Below are positions 57,701-64,000 of a stretch of DNA of 64,000 nt, in pieces. The DNA is taken from the NCBI GenBank assembly GCA_015680685.1, contig MNCI01023957.1, positions 1 to 64,000 of the forward strand, read 5' to 3'. Position numbers and translations under genes: made by a program. Under the pieces are notes generated by a model, which did not search any database, was not told where the DNA came from, and worked only from the letters and a program-made list of their open reading frames with translations. Position 1 is the stretch's first letter. Each line of letters starts with the position of its first letter. Origin of the DNA: Gnetum montanum. Its lineage: Eukaryota; Streptophyta; Gnetopsida; Gnetales; Gnetaceae.

Positions 57701-58852
57701 TGATAATATTTGCTGTTAGGAGCTCACCTTCGATGGGACCCAAGGAAGCCCATTGATTTGGACACAGCGAAGCCTCCATCTAATGGGGCAGTTGTGCCAC
57801 GCCACATTTATGAGGAAATGCATAAATGTGCGTTACGCTCGACACGCTCCTTATGGGAGAGTAAGGGTGTAAATAAAAACCTCTGGAAAAAGATGCAAAC
57901 GTTAGAAAAGAAAAATGAGTCTCTGACCAAAGAGGTCGGGGACCTAAAGTTGCGATGCGAGTTCCTACAGGCGTGGGAAACGGGTGACGAAGATTGGTGT
58001 ACCGCTGTTATTGACTACTCCCGTTATTGGACTGCAATCAAGACCAGCGTGCAATCCAGTCGGGCGTTGGTAGAGCAGCAGATGCAGATAGAGCTGTTAG
58101 CTCAAAAAAGCCAAGATTGGAGGGATTACTGTGCAAGTGTGCAAGAGTGTGGGCAGAAGGAAAAGGACCACAAACATTTGTATAAGCGAGAAAGCATCGC
58201 TTATCGTAAACTTTATCGCGATTCTGCCATCAAAGCTCAATCCTTGCAAGTCGTCCTTAACATCATTGGAGCATCCGAAGCCTTCAAGAAGTTCCAAGAG
58301 CAGGTGACTGTAAGTGCATCTCCAGAAAGGGAGGTGAATTTCCCCGGGGGCCAGACTACCGTCCCTACGTTCTTCCCTGACCCACCTCGTTGGACTAACG
58401 TAGAGAAAGGGAAGGTGAAGGCTGGGGCTACCGTGGGAGATGGAGCGTGGTCTGATCTGACCGAGGATGAGATCATGGAGTGCCTGTGGGCCGGCTTAGA
58501 CAAGCTTCCCTTTGCCGCGGAAGCAGGGCCATCGCGAGTAAGTTTATGCATGACTAAATCTAAATTTTCTAATTGTGTTGTCAAGTTTTATTTTTACTGA
58601 CATGTTTTCTATATCTAGGTACCAGAAGAGGATAGAGAAGGTGAGCAAGCTGAGGAGCAAGTACAAGAGGAGGGACGTAGTGATGAAGAGCATCCTCCGG
58701 TGGAGCCGATACTAGAGCAGGGACCTCATGAAGAGGGGATTCATCATGAAGGAATACTTCCCAGGAGAGAAGGCCCACTAGAGGATGATTTATTAGGACT
58801 AGAGCTAGACTTAAGAGATACTGGTGACAGTGGCATTAGGGGAGATGCGTAA
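54771..58852 (+). CDS. Spliced antisense gene inside element F, eight exons, unknown function
   Basis: Exons: 54771-54863, 55260-55612, about 55661-55975, 56074-57123, 57216-57443, 57514-57642, 57720-58537, 58619-58852. All proposed introns are GT-AG. At six of seven junctions the reading phase carries across exactly (phases 0, 1, 1, 1, 1, 0 for junctions 1 and 3-7). Junction 2 is only about 50 bases long and is followed by a one-base frame slip near 55690. The product is about 1070 residues: a basic start MAPKVKRKN, a middle part rich in hydrophobic blocks (NIAGAILEHLLVGSAQGILAF, then TMEMAIKAFTS-like, HYAFFIACLRRFAEF), a coiled coil (KNLWKKMQTLEKKNESLTKE, about 58-90 residues into exon 7) and a very acidic C terminus. 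Four in-frame stops (54849, about 55280, 55936, 56446) and TGA at 56982 are mostly explained by C-to-T or G-to-A change, so this copy is dead but recently so. Antisense genes are known in Tat/Grande/Retand elements; I do not recognise this family. Confidence 0.72.
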
Positions 58853-59640
58853 TTGTGGTTTACGCATGGTTTTATTGATTGGAATCAAGAATGGTTATGC
58901 TAATGACTAGAAGACTGGCTACAAGATTTTTGTGGCAATTTTAAATGTTATTTTTTTTTTGTGTTTATCTGCAAAGCGTAAGCATAGTTATTAATGATTT
59001 TGCCTAAGTTATGTTGCAAAGGAGTGGAATTGCCAGTTTAAGGCCATAGCGGGCCGTCACTAGTTTTAGGCCATTGCGGGCCATCATGAGCGTTTGCGTA
59101 ATCTAGAAGCTAGTTTTAGGCCATTGCGGGCCATGGCTATTTTTAGGCCATTGCGGGCCCTGGTGCGTAATATAGAAAGCGTAATTGGACTAAAGTAATC
59201 AAAAAGCATAAATAGCATACATAAAAAAATGCGATAGCGTAAGGAATGATAAGCGTAAACATTAAAGGTTTCTATAGCGTCGATGGCATATTGGATGGAG
59301 ACGGACTACTAAGTGTAAACGGCAATAATAGGTAAACATATGATAACGTGCGTGAATGCCATTCAGTTCAACTGCTAATCCGCAATTTTTTCTTACTGGC
59401 CTTCACGTTCAATGCTGCGTAAGGGCGGAGGGGTTTACAGTCTGAATCCTCCACGTCACCATCCTGGAATGGCAGGTTGGCCTAGGCTAAACTGTCATCA
59501 TTGGTTTCGGTTTTTTGAGGGATTGGGAGATTGGTCTGATCATCCGAGGTTTCTATCTCCGAACCCCATTCTTCCTCAATGTTGTTGACAGTCCTGGGGG
59601 TGATTTCATCGCCGCGTATTACGACCTCCCCTCTTGCGTA
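58845..59640 (+). promoter_or_regulatory. GCGTAA-rich spacer after the antisense gene
   Basis: At least ten GCGTAA or TTACGC words (for example 58847, 58861, 58976, 59095, 59164, 59178, 59237, 59251, 59416, 59635) in about 800 bases, nearly all GCGTAA on the plus strand. The same hexamer fills U3 of the F LTR. Four hairpin units lie within (59032-59160). Confidence 0.55.
59032..59160. repeat. Four hairpin units with GGCC arms
   Basis: Units TAGTTTTAGGCCATTGCGGG-CC type, with stem arms GGCC/GGCC at 59042-59055, 59069-59082, 59119-59132 and 59146-59159 and a loop ATAGCG or ATTGCG. The AGTTTTA box and loop match the array at 50356-50837, but both arms have changed together from CGTC/GACG. Confidence 0.7.
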
Positions 59641-60200
59641 AGGTAGGTGTATTTATTGATGTATCGATGATGAAACCGCCCTTAGCTAGGCTAACCAGGA
59701 CCTCCCTAGGATCAAGTTGAATCCAGACATCTCCTCGACGACTAAGAATGTGGCATCCGTTGGGAATTGATTCCCTGCCATAAACTCAATACGCATCATC
59801 CCCTTGACCTGAACCCTTGCTCCATTGAACGACTTTACGCATGTTGTCATTGTGGGAATGATCTAGTCGACCAGACCCAACCTATCCATGATGGGATAAG
59901 GAATGACATTTGTAGCTGCGCCGTCGTCCACATGTACCCTCCGGATTCGATACTGACCAACCCGAATGGTGATGAACATGGATTTAGTTGTCACCTGACC
60001 TTTCTCAGGATCATCTTTGATGGACTTGTCATGAAAGGTCAGTGAGGTAGGCTTAGGTTGCTCAGCTTCGGAAGGAAACATGACAGTGTGTATCGCTTCC
60101 TCCTCCGCTGGTAAGCTTTCATCCACAGGTATGGATGTTAGCATATGGACCATAGCCTCATGGTGTTTTTGGAATGTCATAAGCAGGTCGTAGAGGCTCA
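59350..60200 (-). pseudogene. Element F protease
   Basis: Minus-strand frame 59863-60180, then further after a TAG at 59862. It reads QYRIRRVHVDDGAATNVIPY (active-site loop, DDG in place of the usual DS/TG), LGLVD, VKSFNGARVQVKGMMRIEF, FLVVEEMSGFNLILGRSWL (the flap and C-terminal block of a retropepsin). It cuts the element polyprotein. RT should follow, but the sense frame ends in the 5 kb insert. A donor-like GCCAGTAAGA lies at 59399-59390. Confidence 0.72.
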
Positions 60201-63139
60201 GTGTTGTATTTTTCTATTTTAAAGCCTGTTTAACCTACGTAAACACATCGAGGAGGTCCCTCTCTCAGCTAGGTTGTTTGTTCTACTTGTCTTCTTCCAT
60301 TCTTCCCAAGAGACGAATCTTCTGAGGTGGAATGGTATCAGTCGGGGGGTTGTTCTTTTTTTCGCCGAGAGGAGGTGACTGCATTTCTGCATCTTTATCC
60401 TATCTCTGAGGCACAGGCGAAGGCACAGAGGCCAGGGGCTTGGGCTTAGGGAAGCCGAGCGTAAAGTGGTCTTTTGTAGTGTTAACAGATGTCTCCTTTC
60501 ACTTTTGTTTGTTTGATGGTGATTGGTGGTTTTGGTTAGAGGCCTGCCCCTGCATGAGAGGATTAGCCCGTGGTTTTCGTGTTCTAATAATGAAAGGTGC
60601 CCTATCCATGGGCATGGACGAGGCTGCGGCTTCGCTGTTACTACGTGGCTGAGTGGCATTCTGAGAAGGTGCTCGAATGATGAATGGTGGCCTTGAGAAT
60701 CGACTGACTGTCGATGAAGGGCTTCCCCCCTATTGTGAGTTGGTAGGCACACGCAAAACGAAAGGTTGTCTGGGTGGTGCCTTCCTCTCACTATCCGTAC
60801 TCACCACATTGATTGTATAGGGTGCATCGTTTGCATTCAACGGATCCTTATACACGTGCAATGCTTGGTTTTCCGGATGCGTCGGACTACTGCCGTCCAG
60901 TTTCAAATGACCCTCGTCGATCATGCATTGAATGTCGTCCTTCAACACCCAGTAGTAATCTGTATCATGACCACACAACTGGTGGTAGTCACAAAAATGG
61001 TCCAGCCTGAAAGATTTCAGAACTGGTGGTTCATTAGGCAGGGCTAAAGAAGGATTCTTCAGCAGTTTACAATGACGTCTGTGATGCTTCAGAGCTTCTT
61101 CGGATACCCTTTTGGGTTTCATGTATCCTGCCCCTAACAATTGTTTCAATAGTTCTGAATGTTTTACAGGAAGGGTTGTATACTTTGAGCGATCTTTATG
61201 CTCAAAGTTTGGTTTTGGCTGGGGGGAGCCGTCAGGGGCAGCTATGTCTTGGCTGGTGCTCCCCACACTAGCTGTGGTCTCAGGAGGCACTGTAGGTGCC
61301 TTCTTGTTCTTATTCTTCATGCCCTCAACCAGCATAGCTATTGTCGTTGTCGTCGCTTTACCTTTATCCTTGCCCTTGTTGTGAGTGTTCTTGTAGGCGA
61401 CATACGTCGGGTCTTTGCTAGCCTCCGCAGCATCTTGGATGCTTCTAATTTGAGCGAAGGACTGATGTAAGGAGTTGGGGAAAAGATAATACAGCTTTAA
61501 CTTAATAAAGTCATTGACTGCTCCTTTGAAGATGGCTAGTAAATGTGAGTCCGCGATTGGCTCACGTATTTCGTTCAAAGTAGCATTCGAGCGCTATATG
61601 AACTTCTGGACTAGTTCGAGAGGATCTTGTTTCACTTCCATAAGTTGATCTAACATGACTTCTAGATTTAAGTTCTATTTAAAGCGAGTCACAAATTGTG
61701 TCAGAAGCTCTTCCAAAGTTGAAATGGAGGAGCATGGGAGGGCTCGATACCAATCTAGAGCTTTCCCTGTCAAAGACATGGCAAAGACGTGGATAATCGT
61801 GTGAGGCCATTGTTGTAGCAATAAGGATTCGGATCTAAAGGTGACTAAATGAGCGTTAGGATCTCCTTCCCCATTATACTTGGTAAAATGAGGTAAGGAC
61901 ATCCCTGGTGGTAATGACAACATGGGGACCGCTGAACTAATGGGATCATCTTGGTAGAAGTCCATGATCTGTACAGTGTCTGAGCCAGTGACCTTAAGAC
62001 GCCTAACCTCCTCTGTGAGGGTTTGAATAAGTAGAAAGGCTTGGTCCAGACCTGATGTTGGAGGTGTCTGTGTAGGAGGAGCAGGGGGCTGACCTGGGAA
62101 AGCTATACCAGGCAGTGAAATGGTGGGATGGTCTGGCCGGTAGATGGTGGGGCAGGGATCCCTGCATGTAGGGGTACCTGTGAAGACCACCATCCTCCGG
62201 TTTGGGCAGAGAGATTAGCCGCCTTCGGCTGCATGAGATAAGGATAGGGATATTGCAGGATCACCTGCAGAATGTGCGTTGCAGGTGCCATCGAGGGTTG
62301 CACACCGTACACCGTAGACTGGTTGTGTTTTGCCGTGGGGTAGGTCCACTGACTCGCGGTAGGCTGTTGGATAGGTATTTGTGGCTGCATGACGGTAGTG
62401 ATCTATTGGGTTGGAGGGGGTGGCAGCGATAAGGTCTACATCGAACGAGTTGTGGATATGGTTTGGGGTTGGATCTGCGGGATGAAATGGGGCACGGTGG
62501 ATGCTGGAACCACCGCCGGAATGCTGAGTACATGTGGCGATGAAACTACCCCCATGTTGTTCTGGGGTATTTGCATTTGCAGCCCAGATGGCTGCGCAGT
62601 GGCTTGTGGAATGATAGGGAAGTGCGCCTGTGTGGTCATGGCTGGGTCAACAGGAGCGGCCTCTCCGTTGTAAGGAAATAGGGGATTTATGTACGTGTGG
62701 GGGCTCAGAGTATGGAACGAATGTTCAGACTGGGTTGCGAATTCATCCTCTTCCTCCTCCCCATTCTGGGGCTCCAGCATAGCCCATGAAGCCTGGCCCT
62801 TGGCCATGACCAACTGTGTTATAATTTCATGTTGATTTCATAAGCTGTTGGAGTGAAATCGTGACCTCCTCGATGGATCATCTCAAAGTTTCTTTTTGCT
62901 TTGATCTTGGCTTAGCTAAGGGCAAGCTTTGCCTGGATCTTAACACAGATGAAGTTGTATTCTTCAGGGGTCACAATCGTGAAAACAAGGTCTTTGCCCT
63001 GCAGTCTCAATGACCTACGCGATGGTCCCTGCGGTCCTGCTGCACTAGCAGCTGGTCTGGTGACAGCGATAGGGTTCACAGATGTGGTACCCACATCAGT
63101 AGCGACCATGGCAGTTGTGGTTGTGTATATGGAATCCAT
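60201..63139 (-). pseudogene. Element F gag, nearly intact
   Basis: Likely start Met at 63139 (MDSIYTTTTAMVATDVG), then a frame change near 62815. A Pro/Gln-rich N-terminal third is followed by the gag core LPHFTKYNGEGDPNAHLVTF, LTGKALDWYRALPCSSIS, LLTQFVTRFK (61675-62193) and DSHLLAIFKGAVNDF, SFAQIRSIQDAAEA (60730-61578). A Lys-rich linker follows, then FRLDHFCDYHQLCGHDTDYY, WVLKDDIQCMIDEGHLK, the conserved Cys/His region of Tat gag. Stops: near 62435, 62100, 61675, 61590 and 60729. Gag forms the particle and binds element RNA. Confidence 0.82.
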
Positions 63140-63360
63140 TGATCGAGTGGATTAGCTGTGACAAATGACTGGATCTAATAAGCGGCTGAAAAAAAGATCG
63201 CAAATAGGCTTTCTGCCCTATAGGATTCCAAGGGAATCGTCCCTGTGATCGATCTACACCACACGATTTACCGTAAACTTCCCTAGAGGTATTATGTTTA
63301 TGGTTTTGGCTATAAATCGCTAACAGGGCTACCCGAAAAATACGGATCGGAGCCTAGGCC
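63140..63360 (-). other. Leader of element F
   Basis: About 220 bases between primer site and gag with no coding. Confidence 0.55.
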
Positions 63361-63377
63361 CTCCTTCTAGCGCCAGA
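63361..63377 (-). other. Primer binding site of element F
   Basis: TGGCGCTAGAAGGAGGG on the minus strand, six bases inside the LTR end. TGG start and position fit a primer site; I cannot name the tRNA with certainty. It differs from the tRNA-Asp site of A, C, E and H. Confidence 0.65.
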
Positions 63378-63383
63378 AAACTG

Positions 63384-64000
63384 TAACGACGGAAAATGTC
63401 GGCAGCTAGAAAATACCAAACAAAATCACGTGTACACAGTTTTAACCACAGATCCGTGCGAGGGCTATGCTGGAAAAATGAATCCGCGGCGCCCTGAATG
63501 ATCTTGTCGATCAAACAGGGACTTACTAAATCAGTAAACTGATGGAGATTGTGAATATTTCGTGGATTGATTTGATTCGACGAGTTGCAAAATGAGAGAA
63601 AAACGATGCAGATGAATTATAACAATGATAACGCTAACACAATAAAAGGAATCAGACATGAGGAAACTGCGTGATTGCAAGATCTATGGTTTGACCCAGA
63701 AAAATGAGTATTTTGTATATTCCAGTTACACTGGGGAGACCCCAATTGTTTTGTATGAAGAAAACACAAAGTAACAAGAAAACTGTCTAAGCAGAAATGC
63801 AGAATGGAGTCCGATCTACCTTGTCGGCCAGAGATGGGATGCAAGGAAGGTCAAGTTCTGATGTCTATTGATCAACTTCTTCTGACTAATAGAAACTCAC
63901 AAACCACGCCAGATGATCTCTTGATCTCTGATCTGCTCCTTTTGCCTTAGGTAGTCTTTGCTCAAAACTGTCGGCGATCACCAATGGAGAAAGTTTTATC
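63384..64000 (-). repeat. 5' LTR of element F, cut by the window edge
   Basis: Matches 42276-42892 of the solo LTR from TGTAACGACGG (plus) onward. The remaining roughly 950 bases, including U3, lie beyond the window. The frame at 63617-63844 is a chance reading also present in the solo LTR. Confidence 0.85.

Larger units (their letters stand above)
48255..64000 (-). mobile_element. Element F: long Tat-lineage Ty3/gypsy retrotransposon with antisense gene
   Basis: Minus-strand order: 5' LTR (63384 to beyond the window), primer site, gag (about 60200-63139), protease (about 59400-60200), a 5 kb insert carrying an opposite-strand spliced gene (54771-58852), RT (53101-54354), RNase H plus a second RNase H (52024-52977), integrase (about 50890-51971), hairpin array (50356-50837), 3' noncoding, polypurine tract (49189-49206) and truncated 3' LTR (48255-49188). 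The second RNase H and the FCDYHQLCGHDTDYYWVLKDD knuckle region place it in the Tat group. Frames are long and stops few, so it is the youngest large element here. The total would be near 17 kb with a complete left LTR. Confidence 0.85.

Noticed and set aside
60219-60791. 190-codon minus-strand frame as a separate gene in F
   Set aside because: It overlaps the gag-to-protease linker in another phase and shows no domain.

Overview
The window looks like intergenic DNA from a large, repeat-rich plant genome. It holds no rRNA, no operons and no clearly intact host gene. Almost everything is LTR retrotransposon of the Ty3/gypsy type (Athila-like and Tat lineages), plus LINE relics, SINE-like fragments and two copies of host-type genes. 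A gymnosperm or another large-genome vascular plant would fit, but the sequence does not settle the species.

Layout. 1-4731 is noncoding DNA with an old Tat integrase relic (about 3060-3960). 4737-32860 is one Athila-like element on the minus strand, here called H. It is bounded by a perfect ATATT target duplication and has been blown up by later insertions. These are G (6726-10847, minus, TSD TAGGA), an LTR element with no gag-pol that carries a piece of a CCR4-type deadenylase; A (17447-about 25284, minus), a related element that lost RT to INT and lies in a tandem LTR arrangement; and C (25288-31589, plus), a gag-only relative. 32980-36130 is a decayed LINE ORF2. 37230-40100 is a decayed, intron-containing plant gene with a TATA box, resembling the AT-hook/MNM1 family. 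40430-41900 holds several tRNA-derived SINE-like fragments.

42225-48254 is another A-family element, E (plus). Its 5' LTR is split by a solo LTR of element F, and its leader is split by a GC-rich LINE-like ORF1 insertion. 48255-64000 is F, a long Tat-lineage element (minus) that runs off the right edge. F has gag, protease, RT with YVDD, two RNase H domains, integrase and 1.56 kb LTRs. Between protease and RT, on the opposite strand, sits an eight-exon gene (54771-58852). Six of its seven exon junctions keep codon phase; the junction after exon 2 is uncertain.

The most unusual signals are all in F: the spliced antisense gene; a dispersed array of about 20 short hairpins whose arms vary by compensating changes; and dense TTACGC/GCGTAA hexamers in the U3 promoter part of the LTR and again beside the antisense gene. 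The second main find is the CCR4 capture in G. Many lesions look like C-to-T decay, as expected for methylated, silenced plant repeats.
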